Shown piece by piece: positions 24,788-36,115 of a stretch of 64,000 nucleotides of DNA. Source of the DNA: Eretmocerus hayati. Taxonomy: Eukaryota > Arthropoda > Insecta > Hymenoptera > Aphelinidae. The stretch is from the NCBI GenBank assembly GCA_029851415.1, contig CM056744.1, positions 119,754,838 to 119,818,837 on the forward strand, given 5' to 3'. Position numbers and translations under genes: made by a program. A model generated the notes under the pieces. The model made no database searches. It saw only the letters and a program-made list of their open reading frames with translations, and had not been told where the DNA came from. How positions within the stretch are numbered: position 1 is the first letter of the stretch; every line of letters starts with the position of its first letter.

Positions 24788-27700
24788 CACAGTCATCCAG
24801 TATAAGGTGCGCACGATTAGTGTGGGAATGCTGGATTTTTTCATCAAAATTTGTTAAGGTTCTAATACGATCCCCAGGAATTCAATCAAGTGTGAATTCT
24901 GATTTGGAAGAAATATTTGTCTCTCAATTCTGACCAGACGAGATCATAAGTTTGACTAATGGATTGGTCATCTGCCAGATCGGCTCATTCTCAAGACCAT
25001 AACGGCTCTCCATTATACGACTGCATTTTAAGAGGATGATACTCATTTGGATCATTGGACGATTTATGATCTCGGAGTAGTAAAACGTCCAGAGTGGATG
25101 AAAAAAAGTTTTATTAGATATGCATCCGCGGATAATGGTGTCGGTAAATCATTTACAACCATTTTAAACTCTAATTAAAATCTGCGATTCAAGGTTTCTA
25201 GTGGCTTCCGGTAGCTCGAGAAGATGCACTATTGATATATTATATTGCTCAAGTAGCTCGAAACTCGTTTTGCTGTGGGTTGTGTTGGGTCATTTCGAAA
25301 ATATGCAAGAGTCGTTTGGGTGTTTATGATCCGAGATTGTCTACATCGTATTCTGCTATGATTTCCCAAAGCTCAAGTTTACCAAACTCGACGGTAAAAA
25401 GTATGGGTGATTTGGACATCTGGAATTTTTTCGTTCATGTTATGAAACATCCCACAAGCGGCATCATATCCTTAATTCATTGACCACCATAGGAGTCACC
25501 TGGACCCCAACCATTTTCAACACTAAAATTCGCCTTTCGAACGGTTGTAATCATGCCTGTGGCGCCATTAATCCATGTTATACACCCGGTCGTTAAAAAA
25601 TGAGTGAAAATTTTCTGAAAGGGGTCTGATTGACCCCATATGTGGTCAACGTTATTTTTGGGAGGTGAGTGTAGTCAACGGTTGGAATTTTATCGTCAAC
25701 TATCACACGAACGTTGAAAATTCACAAAAGATGAGTGCAGCAAGAAACGTTTTATTTGATTGGAAAACTGGTTGCCAAGAAATCCTCTATGGAGCTATTT
25801 TTGACAAATTATGAAATTACAAAGAAGAGTTCATATTGCTAAACCTGTTGGTTCCACAGATCTCTCATGCCTCGCGGGCATTCTTTCGAAAAATTGATTG
25901 TACCTGTAAAATTGATATTTTTTCGATCACTGCACCTCAGACTCGTAAATTTCATATCAAAAATCAAATATAAGTACAAATACATGCACCATTATGCCAA
26001 GCGTTCCTATCAAAAACTGCACTCAAAACCCATTTGAGAAGTCCTCGAACGTGTAAAATATTACGTCCTCAAGCATAAAGTCATCGATTTATCGAATCCG
26101 GTTAAATGTAGGTATATTACGTATGGCATATAGTACTGTTAAGGGCGCGACAATCGTCGTTCCATGAATCGAAGAAAAAAAAGTGAAACCACCCACGCCA
26201 ACTTTCCTTCGAAATACAACAGCATCAAGCACGATCAACAAGTCGGCGATAACCCAAGCGAAGCTAACAATCTACACTCGTTTGAGGGGCATCAAAAAAT
26301 TGCCAAGGTCTACTCTAACTACACAGACACTATATAAGTAAGAGTATATCTGTACATATATGGGTACTTATACAATGTGTGATGTCGAAAGGGGTGTATA
26401 TGGGGGTTTCTGCATCAGAAGCAGCATCAGAGATTGGATGCGACGTGGTGCGAGAAATTCAAGGCCGTTTGAAAACATCGCATCTCGTACACAAGAGAAC
26501 AGCTAACTACTATCTACTACTACTACTACTACTACAACTACTACTGCCCCATCGATCGAGATATATCGTAGGCGTGAAAACGAGAGTGAGATGCCGGAGA
26601 ACGATAGGTATGTACGTACATCGTACATGTATAGGTTAGAGTGATCGAAATTTTTGTGCGGGAGGTGAAGTGGTCGTTTGAGGTTGACGATGTATCTTGT
26701 CCGCACGAGGTGATATTGATATTTACTTGTGAAGGTAATGAGCTGTTAAAAAAGGCTACTGATATTCGTGTCACTGGGTGATTACTTGAGTTAAATTTCT
26801 GATGACGGCTTTGAGCATGTGATTCTTTTTTTGCACAAGAGTGATACTGATCTTGTTACCGTGGAAATAAATGGAGGATGTCTGGATTCCATTACGTATT
26901 CAGTGGGTGAGAATAACTACACATATCAGAGATGATGATTATAAAATTATTTGCAAGCTTTTCAAGAGCTATTAGATTGCCAAATGTGCTATTATTCGTT
27001 CATGCAGTCGATACTCGTATGCCTATTCCCTGTCTCACGACTTTGAAATGTGCCAAAGACTGAGTATCCAAAGTTTTGTGTTCATGTTAGTAAAATTTCG
27101 TGGTGTGAATTTTCCTGGATCTGACATTTACGCCTTCCGCGTCCGGCACTTGAGAAAAGCGTCGGTCTAATTAAGAACTAATACCGAAGTATTTTTCGTA
27201 CATTATTCATATTCATATGCAGATTTCGAATTCCTGCTAACTGTTTTTCATCCGTAGTCGATTATTCGAATAATCAAGAAAAACGAGGATATTGAGTAAT
27301 CGTTCGGGACGAGTGAATAAGTGACCAAATATCGGACACCAAGTTCTTAGGAACACTGAGAAAATATTCCGTCTCTCAATCACTTTTTTGGCGACCAAAA
27401 TTTTTTTCTACCAATCAGGGTATGTAGAAAAAGGATTCCAAGAATTCTTTCTAAAATAATTCTCTGACTTTTTCCCACATTTTTTCGAAAATCCACCCAA
27501 CTAGTTTGTTATGAATATGGAGAAGGGAATAATACTTCTTACGTGAACCAGAATATTCTTCATTTCGAAGAAAAGTATGGAAATTATTCATCTTGGATGC
27601 GTGTTACAAATACTTGCCAAAATCGACACCTTCAAATGCATTTCGTAGACACAGTTTGGAAATAACAACACTGATCAATACAATTTGGGGGTCGGAATGG

Positions 27701-29520
27701 TATTCCACGTGACTACAAGAAATACTTCCTGAACATGTCGGAATGGACGCCTACGAAATGATTGGATAATGGTTTGGAGAAGTTGACCAATGCTATCTAA
27801 CCATTTTGGATACTCCCGTTCCAACATGTTTGGGAATATTCCTCGCAGTCAAATGTATGTACATACACCAAAACATAACTCCCTCGTATATTTTTTCACG
27901 TAGAAATCGAGTCTACTGGCTGTTTTGCTACCTGGATCAAGATTTTTTTTGGAGTCACACAAAACTGATCCTGCCAAGAACTAAAAAAATCCGCTTTTGC
28001 TACCCAGAAAAGTACGTTGCTGATCGATTCCCTGGGTGAGCTAAGAGGGTTCGCGGAATCAGTGGAATTTTGCTGATAGCAACTGAAAGAATCGGCTTGG
28101 GTCTCGTTTTGTATAATACGCACTCTAACTCTTAGAAACTATGGCCAAAAATCAAAATATATCCGTGGGAAATTTCAGTTCCAAGACAACATTATCGGCA
28201 CATTACAACGAGGTGCCATCAAACCAGAATGAGAAAATCAATTTTTGCGATTTAAAGAGATCCTGAAGTGTAGGGCTCGGTTCTCATCTGAGAATATACG
28301 TGAGAGAATCTCAATTCAATCATTCCGGGCCCAAGATTTTGTTTTGGTTATCAGTTCTCCAATCCCGATCTGGCTCGAGGATAAGAGACTAGAAGTACCG
28401 ATTATTCGGAAAATTCATCCGGAGTTCCCGAGTTTTTCTGACCATGACGGATTCCCAATGAATTTCCGATTTTTCCGGAGTTTATCCTCTGTAGACAGCC
28501 TGCCTATGCAGCCAAACAAGAATCAGTGAACCGATGCCAAGTGGTGCGCCAGCAGTCAAATATGGGAAATGAAAACATAATTAAACCCTATCCGGTTAAC
28601 GATAAAATCGGCCGAACCATGACGTAACATATATAGCCATAAAAAAAGCCAGTCAAGTTCAAGGTACGAGTAATCATAATAAAATGATCAAATCGCAGTA
28701 CAAGGAGCTGAAACCATTCGAAATACATCACAACCGGATTTGCCGGAAACGAACGTGTTTCACTTCATCCCTATACCCAATCGAAAAAAGATCGGGAGTG
28801 GGATAAAATTTTCGAAAACACGCGGTCGTGTAAAAAAAAACAACGAAAGAACAGAACAGTATTATGGGAAAGTCGAGGATATATGGTATTTATCGTTGCA
28901 CGTCATCGGCGTCGACGTTGTGCACGAGAGCCGGATAAGATTACGAGCTGCAAGTTGCAGTTATATTATAGGAACAGAGAAAAAGAGAAGAGAATTTCAA
29001 GAGGTGAGAATCCAATAATCAGCCGTATAGGGGGTCTCATTCGAATACAAATGGCTCGAAAAACCAGAGCCGATTTCTTAACGATTCTAATTTTATCCCC
29101 GATGCTTATAATACTAAGTGCTGAGTAGTGCGATGAGAATATCGTTGAAAAGGTAAATGTAATCAGGGGAATGCGATTTGCGATGCAGTTTTCGCATCGT
29201 TCCATCGTAAATATCGACTGTGTCGATGAACAGTAATGTAGACAAACTGGATGCTGAGAATTTTTCATTCTAGTTTGGATCATTAATATGTGTTGAGATG
29301 ATTCAGAAAGTAACTTAAAATTCCCCAGGTTTCTTTGGAGCTTCAGCCTGTGCTGAAGCTATGACCCATTGAATTAGGATTCGATATGTGGAGTTAGGAC
29401 AAGGCATAAATTTATTGTCAAAATATGTAGCGTACAGAGGGTGGGACGAAATATTATCGGAGGTCACTGTACCGATTGGTTTTCCTTTTCTTGGAAATCA
29501 TTTTTGGTGAACTGCCAACG
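24788..29520. other. Intronic DNA without a recognisable gene
   Basis: There are only chance-length frames. It includes a (CTA)n microsatellite at 26512-26545 beside a short CpG-rich patch (about 26380-26720). The rest is AT-rich unique sequence. Confidence 0.45.
26512..26545. repeat. (CTA)n microsatellite
   Basis: About eleven CTA units with one CAA interruption. On the minus strand this gives a poly-Val reading frame that is an artefact. Confidence 0.9.
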
Positions 29521-29611
29521 AGCTAACCCCAAGGAGTAAAAACTTTTTGGTCTTAGTCTGTCGTGTGATGAAAAAACTTACTGTCATCATGTATGAAACT
29601 CGGGGTTAGCT
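29521..29611. repeat. Short inverted-repeat unit with AGCTAACCCC ends
   Basis: AGCTAACCCC at 29521-29530 is matched by GGGGTTAGCT at 29602-29611. The 91-bp size fits a tiny MITE or a chance 10-bp match; there is no clear target duplication. Confidence 0.4.
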
Positions 29612-30473
29612 GGGTTTGAGCAGTCCAGCTCACACACGGTGAATCCTACATCTCATGCATTATTTCATTAATCGATACATCTATGCACAATCTCCAAGAA
29701 ACTGTTCTCATAGATTAAACAATGATGTTTTGTTCGCCTCAACCCTGGAACTTTTTTGCAATACCTAAAAAATTGAAATAATATAATACTTGATCACAAC
29801 GTAAAAATCGAGGTAGGCGCACTCCTCTTGTACATCTTGTACATCCGCCAACAATGACATAATGTTTCAAGTGTAAAAGGCTGGTTGCAGGCGCCACTGA
29901 TCTGCAATACATATAATGTACATACTCTGGGCTTTTCGAATTTGCGAATTGAGTCACGAGCGCGCGACGCGAGTAATTGGGCAATAAATCTTCATTAAAG
30001 TGACTCTCGTTCTCTATATATACAGAGCCCAATACGATACTCGTACAAGTACACGTTACAGTTTCCGCGGTAGCTTATGACTTCCGATCTCTGATGTTGT
30101 CCCTTCCATATATGTATTGGATAAGATAGATTTTGATTCAGGGATAAAGGTATGCGTGGAAGCCTCCGGTAGTTGTTCAGTCTGACGAGTTTTATGGGTT
30201 CATCGGAGAGGTCAGCTGATTTGCATTTTGTTTTTTTATCAAATTGTTGTAGGCAACTGATGTAAAAATAACCGAACGTTCCAAGTTGATGGGTTTTGAA
30301 ATGTGATTCTTCTCATGCCAATTTTTTGCAAGAGCACCTTTGTTCATGGACATTTGTGAGGGCTCTCTTAGATCGTCAGTAGAAACAGACGAAACGGGTC
30401 AGACATGCAGTATGAACTTTGACTCCCGATGAGAGTCTTAGCAGTATACTGTCCCACGACAGGAATTCGAGTA
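29612..30473. other. Intronic DNA with a moderately GC-rich patch
   Basis: A patch at about 29810-30060 contains repeated TACATCTTGTACATC and GAGCGCGCGACGCGAG. No gene or repeat boundary is visible. Confidence 0.4.
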
Positions 30474-31160
30474 AGGTAAATGTGCCTAATTTGTCCCTGC
30501 TACTTTTTGGCCTTTTTTGACCATAGTTTTGGCTCATTCGAATACCTCTCAATGTATCTCAGTTCATTTTAAAGCTTGTTTGGAGAATTTTCCAATAAGC
30601 TAAGGTACGTTCGATTTCAACGAAGTGAAACCGAGCTGTCTTCATTCTTGCACTAAAAGATTTCCTGCGTGTTTTGACAGTGTGTTCCTAATTTACTCCC
30701 ACGTGGAACAGAGGCCTATTCCTATGAGGTTTTACGGTTTTTTTTCGTAAAATTGGGCTATTTCGGCTCCCAGCCCTCCAAAAAAGCGTACTTTCAACTA
30801 TTTTGTATCTTTCTTCACCCATTTCAAACTTCTTCGGTTGAATTCATGTATAATAATATGCGCGTACTATTACTTGTAAATTGAACTTTGCAATTCTGCA
30901 AATACAATTTAAAGATGAGACAAAGACAAAGGGAATGAGCTAAATGCCGTTGTAGTTGATAACATCAATTTGATTTGGCATAGCTTTTAGTGACAAACCA
31001 AAAAGAAGTTGAAAGAAGCGCTACCGCTTTTTTGTTCGATCGATCCGAAACGATTGTTTTTTCATATTTAAACGTAGCAAATATGAAGAAAATGCGTGGC
31101 AAGGTCTACAGGTGTGTACATTAGAGAACTTGACTGAGAGTAAATTAGGTACAGTTACCT
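30474..31160. mobile_element. TIR element (AGGTAAnTGTnCCTAATTT ends)
   Basis: The left end AGGTAAATGTGCCTAATTTG at about 30474 is matched by the reverse complement of the right end (AGGTAACTGTACCTAATTTA), with only a few mismatches over about 20 bp. A related internal piece, GTTCCTAATTTACTCCC, lies near 30685. The element is about 690 bp with no coding capacity, so it is a MITE-type DNA transposon. The ends resemble those of the element at 59778-61227 only in the CCTAATTTGTCCC words. Confidence 0.68.
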
Positions 31161-31665
31161 CATTTAGCAGAAGAACTACTCTGAAGAATGCTATATCTTT
31201 CAAATTTCCTGTCAATCAAAACTATCCCGGTATTACGAAGTTGTTATTTCATCACAAGACGATACAGTTTGTCTAAGTCAATCTCACCCCCAATTTGACT
31301 ATCTAGATATTAGACGTCCACATTCCAAGTGCCGAAATGAGTAAAACCTATCCACAACGACTTCCAGGATTTTTTAAAAACATGTCCATGAGAATGTTGA
31401 GAGAAATTTCTGATATCAAATCTGTTGGAGATCAATGAGAACAAGCTAAATGTCTCCAACTCTTTTTAGTGGAAAAAAATTCCCACGCCACTGAGAATTC
31501 AAATTCCAAATCTTTCCTCTCGCTCATTACAACCGATCAGCATTCACATTCAACACCACACAAAACATCAAAGGTCAAAATTCAATTATCAGCATCGAGT
31601 GCACAATTTATGTTCCCAGCCAAACCAATAGTCCGATGATACAATGCATTTCAAACGCTCATTGT

Positions 31666-31666
<1 letters not shown>
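31161..31666. other. Intronic DNA, nothing recognised
   Basis: Unique AT-rich sequence between the TIR element and the (TA)n tract. No frames or repeats of note. Confidence 0.5.

Positions 31667-31667
<1 letters not shown>

Positions 31668-31703
<36 letters not shown>
31668..31703. repeat. (TA)n microsatellite
   Basis: About 17 uninterrupted TA units immediately before the decamer minisatellite. Confidence 0.95.
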
Positions 31704-31706
<3 letters not shown>

Positions 31707-31734
31707 CCTATATTATATAGTAGTAAGAAAGAAG

Positions 31735-32068
31735 GTCCACCGAACTCCATAAAACTCCACTGACTTCCACAGACCTCCAATTAACCCCACTCACCCCCAC
31801 TATCTCCACTGACATCCACTGACCTCCACTGATTGCCGTTGACTCCCACCGACGGCCACCGGTTGACCTCGACCACCACCTAATTCCACCGACCGCCACT
31901 GAACCCCACCGACCCCCAACCAATGATTTCCCTTTTTTTACCATATAATTTGGTTACTTCCACTGACCTCCACTGAAATCCACCGACCTCCACCGAAATC
32001 CACCGAATTCCATCGAATTCCGCTGATTGCCACTGAAGGCCACCGATTGCCGTTGAGCTCCACTATTT
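31735..32068. repeat. Decamer minisatellite, unit about nTCCACyGAC
   Basis: A 10-bp unit (CTCCACTGAC, ATCCACTGAC, TTCCACCGAA, TGCCGTTGAC and similar) is repeated through two blocks, 31735-31925 and 31959-32068. A short non-repeat spacer separates them. On the minus strand it gives a Trp/Ser/Val-rich periodic reading frame, which explains several long frames here. The frame is not evidence of a gene. Confidence 0.88.
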
Positions 32069-32170
32069 TTTTCTCATCCACCCAGAATACTATTGTCATC
32101 ATTTCCATCATAGACATAGAAGTATACACTGCGTGTCCCGTATACCCCCCGTTGTCAGCTAGCCTCTACA

Positions 32171-32246
32171 ATGAGAGTGGGAGAGACACAACATAGATGA
32201 CGCGTGTTTAAAGTGCTGACCTTTGGAGCATGTTGTCTCTCTCATC
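32171..32246. repeat. Imperfect hairpin (GAGAGACACAACAT arms)
   Basis: GGGAGAGACACAACAT at about 32171-32187 pairs with ATGTTGTCTCTCTC at about 32233-32246 with one mismatch across a loop of roughly 45 nt. It is a possible element end or a fold of no function. Confidence 0.5.
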
Positions 32247-32259
32247 ATAGACAATATGA

Positions 32260-34907
32260 AATACACTATTTGATTTGATTCTCATTTCATATATTGTCCT
32301 TACTTTTGAAATTTCGAATTACAATAAATTGTACAAGTTAGGTCTTTGTTACGTGAACCACTTGGTTTTACATATGATTTTTACTACCAACATTCTCACT
32401 ACACCTCCTTCAGTTTCTCCTGTAGGGATAACGATAAATATCTATCATTTGCGCATGGAAATCAATAATCACATAATTATTGAATACTCAAATAACCTCA
32501 ATGACAAAAATTTCGTTCGCAAGTATCAATTTTTCCATCTTCATTTTAGCGTCAGATAATTCTTTGATTTTATCAACTCCTTTCACTTTCAAAACGTAAG
32601 TCATACCTGAAATATATCATGAGAATAATTTTATCGTATTACTCAAGATTTGGTTGATTATATGGAATAAACCTTGGAAATTTGAAGCTTGGGACAGACG
32701 TGGATCTATTTGCAAAAATCTTTTTCCCTTTCAAATGATGCTGCCCCCTCCCTTTCAAAACGCATCAAAACGGATTAGAAATTCATCTTTTCTAGAATTT
32801 AAATTGAATTGATTACTGTTAAATACAGATAAATGATAAAAATAATAAACAATTAACAATATTCATCAATGTTCAATAATTCATCAATAATTCATCGGTG
32901 AATGAATTCGCATCAAGCATTGGTTGAGTTGAATTTTTTGAATTTCTATTGGTCGAGTGAGAGTGTATCTCGAATCCTGTATGAACGTCTAGGGCATTGT
33001 ATACATACAACATTAATTTTATGTGAACGGTGGATATGTGTCGACCGTCTAAAACGAAAAAAAGTAGTAGAAACTTCATTAAACCATCATTTTTGGCCTT
33101 TCGATCCTTTGAAGTACAATCCCGAGGCCATGTAATTGCAAAATATACCTACTTTGCACTCGACAACATCAAGGACTCGATTTAATCATGGTTTAGGGAG
33201 AGCACACATCACAGAGCTTTCAAAAGTAGCCAATGTAACTCGCATAATGTGTGAGAAAGGATTTCAAAGAATCTTCTTAAAAATCGTGATATTTCGTCGT
33301 TGCGAGCAAAAATCAGGAATATAATCATTTAAAATTTTAGAAAGGCTGTGTCGGACGATATTTAGAAAAAAGTAACGATTTCTGTTTGAAAATTTTCGAA
33401 TTTATACATGACCGATTTGAATATGTCTATTTCCGTACGGATTGAATGAATTCTATTTAGAAAACACACATTTGACGAGAATCCAATCGTGACCTACATG
33501 ACTTCAATACAAGAGCAAAGAATATCATTTTTGTACATTTGTGAAGATTTATAAAGTATTTCAAGAGAATTCTAAGATTCAAATTTCTCTGATAAAATCT
33601 TGCTTTTAAATCGCTTTGCTCTAATCTCATATAATCAGGACAGTTTCAAAGGATCTTATCTATGGAAATAGAATCAGTTCTTATAAAATGCAACATAAGT
33701 CATGCAAAGCGTGCTAGGAAATAGTCAGTGATGTCACAAGATGTGTATAATTAATAAATAGTTATAGGAAAAAATTCGTGTAATGTTTGAAAATATAGCG
33801 GAAGTATTGAAATTTGAAATGATAATTTTATATGATATAACTATTGAAATCATTTAAGACTAAGGAGCAAAGATGACTCACGGCATATTGTTTTGGCTAA
33901 AATTTTAGATATAAATCATACCTTGTAGAAGAAAAGTCACGTATTTGCTTGTATGAGCTGTAGAATATTTGCTTCAAATACAATCCAAAGTATCCAAAGT
34001 ACTATCCGGTTACACTGTTACTGTATAAGAGAGATAATTTTAAGATATTTATCACGATTATGAATTTACATGTGAGATATGATGTTAATGCATTATCAAT
34101 AAAAAATATTAAGGATATTTTTGTAAAGAACAATGGCAAAAGTATAGAAACGACTAACCTCAATTATGAATTCATCTCCTAGCTTATGCAATTATGTTAG
34201 TCAATCAAAATTTCTCATGAATTTCTTCAATCCAACAAAATTTCGTGTAGATGGTGAGTTGCGGTAACTGAACTATATGACTTTTAAAAAATTTCCATCC
34301 TGGAAATTTCATATTACATATTCAATATTGTAGTATACTTGATATAATCTTATATTGATTATTTTATATATTTGGATGAAAATGTATACTCACAATAACA
34401 ACGATAATTTTTCTGATTTATGTCAATATTTGACGATTATCAAAATTGCCAAAAAATTCGGATATAAAAATCTAAATTTTATACAAAAATGTACCATTCA
34501 AAACAAACAAGCAGAAAAACAGTGACAAATACTTAGTTCAGGTTAGATTTAGAATTGCATTTGTAGAAAATCAATATATTGATTTTTCGTTGTTGTTGAA
34601 TAGTAGCAATGAGACAAATTGGTAGGATGGGGTAAAAGGTCGAGCGTGGCGTGGAGAGAATTGAAGTTAATAAAAATTGATCATTTTGAATTATTTCTTT
34701 TGGAAATTAAGCAAAAATTTTAGGTGGGATGATTTATACACCGTATGTAAGACAACCAAATGGACATACAATTCTTCTCTCTCCCATTGTTCCTAATTTC
34801 AGAAAGTACATAGATTTGCAGTTGAGCGTGTGTCTATGCATTAAATTTTGCATGTAACGGAACGGATCTAGGACATATTGTTTTAGTCTCTAAGTATAAG
34901 AGTACGG
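32260..34907. other. Strongly AT-rich block, no genes
   Basis: This 2.6-kb block is visibly more AT-rich than its surroundings, especially 33300-34700, and poor in CpG. It ends at the Helitron-like 3' signal at 34908-34966, so it may be the body of that element. I could not place a 5' end. Reading frames are short. Confidence 0.5.
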
Positions 34908-34966
34908 GTTATAGGGGTTGTGGGGGTTGGCGAGCGGAGCGAGCAGGGGGGCTTGCCCCCCCTAGT
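34908..34966 (+). mobile_element. Helitron-like 3' terminus
   Basis: GGCGAGCGGAGCGAGC is followed by a perfect GC hairpin (GGGGGGC, TT, GCCCCCC at 34946-34961), then CTAG at 34962-34965 and T. A GC hairpin next to a terminal CTRR followed by T is the known signature of Helitron 3' ends. No Rep/helicase frame is present, so if real it is non-autonomous. The distance from hairpin to CTAG is shorter than usual, and the motif is also seen as an unexplained GC-rich word in other insect genomes. Confidence 0.5.
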
Positions 34967-35106
34967 ATATATATATATTCTCGCAAAGAACGATATGGCA
35001 AATGCAAGCTGAGCATAATAATAGGCGAGAACGAGTCGTTACTCACTCATTCTGCCATCTGAATATGCATGGAATTTAAGAGTATATACGAATATGCCAC
35101 CCGCGG

Positions 35107-35133
35107 CACACACACATATATATATATATATAT
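35107..35133. repeat. (CA)n(TA)n compound microsatellite
   Basis: CACACACACA followed directly by TATATATATATATATA. Confidence 0.92.
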
Positions 35134-35276
35134 CGAGAGAACAGCTCGTTACGGTATGATGCCGATCTTCTTGGCGCGCGCGAGTAATATAGCCCCAAGA
35201 TGCTCGCGGAAATTTGACTCTCGCGCGCCCACGTTGAAGTATCTTAAAGAGCAGCATCCCAGTGTCTTCTATGTAT

Positions 35277-35297
35277 GCAGCAGCAGCAGCAGCAGCA
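35277..35297. repeat. (CAG)n microsatellite
   Basis: Seven CAG units. The poly-Ser and poly-Ala frames over them are short and unsupported. Confidence 0.92.
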
Positions 35298-35769
35298 CCG
35301 ATCGAGCTCATATTTGAGTGAGTTATCGCATATTGTACCCGATGAGATGTTTATGGGGGTCGCTCTGTGCAGTCTCATCTTGGCTCGTAGATATCCGACG
35401 CTGTACCCATTATAACTGATCTTGAATACATTCATGATCATTCATTCAGATGAAGACTATAGGGGGTTAACTGCTGCTATTGTTGTAATATGTTTGAATG
35501 GCACGCTACATGAATCTCAGAAGTAAGATCAATCAATTCTCGACCGTCTATTTTGTCGTAAAAATTATAGTTCAAGAATTAACAGATAATCAACAGTTTG
35601 CGCGAACATACTTGAGACAGCTACATTGCATTGGAAAAGGCCCAAAATCTGCCGTTCCGGGTCTTGCGTATCGGGTTGCCTAGTTGGAAGGGGTAGAAGA
35701 GAATATAAGGGGTGGCCGTATGAGTCATCATGGATGGGTCGATGGGTACATGGATGGCCTGGTCCAGTC

Positions 35770-36115
35770 TGGAATGATCTGGGACGATTTGGATTTTGGT
35801 CCAAAAGGTCTGGAACGATCTGAGACGGTCTTAAACGGTCTGATACGATCTGAAATGTTCTGGTGGATACGGTCTGGCATGGTCTGTAATGATGTGGTAC
35901 GGTCTGAGATGGTCTGGGACAGTTTGGTACAGCCGAGGACGGTCTGGAGAAACCTGGAGTGGTCTCAAAGGTCTGGAACGGCTAAGTTTCAGTCTGAAAT
36001 AGTTTTCAATGGTCTGAAATGGTGTGAACGCTCTGGAACTGTCTGGGTTGGTCTTATTTTTGATCTGGAATGGTGACGAACGGTCTTGTCTAGTCTGGGC
36101 TGGGTTGAGCTGGGT
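35770..36115. repeat. Decamer minisatellite, unit about GGTCTGnnAy
   Basis: Units such as GGTCTGGAAC, GATCTGAGAC, GGTCTTAAAC, GGTCTGATAC and GGTCTGAGAT follow one another with a 10-bp period, decaying toward the right end. The 130-codon plus-strand frame over 35684-36076 is a product of this repeat. A degenerate GGTGGGT/GATGGGT-type tract continues on both sides (35725-35770 and 36140-36240). Confidence 0.88.

Larger units (their letters stand above)
34967..35500. other. CpG-rich patch with microsatellites
   Basis: The patch contains (TA)n at 34968-34978, a (CA)n(TA)n tract at 35107-35133, GGCGCGCGCGAG, CTCGCGCGCCC, and (CAG)n at 35277-35297. Such patches stand out from the AT-rich intron. 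They are candidates for regulatory DNA, but nothing here proves function. Confidence 0.4.

Noticed and set aside
31735..32068. Repeat array considered as CRISPR
   Set aside because: Units are 10 bp without spacers, and the genome is eukaryotic.
31589..32129. Minus-strand frames rich in Trp, Ser, Val and Gly
   Set aside because: They are translations of the TA tract and the 10-bp minisatellite.
35684..36076. 130-codon plus-strand frame
   Set aside because: It runs through the GGTCTG decamer minisatellite; the length comes from the repeat lacking stops in this frame.
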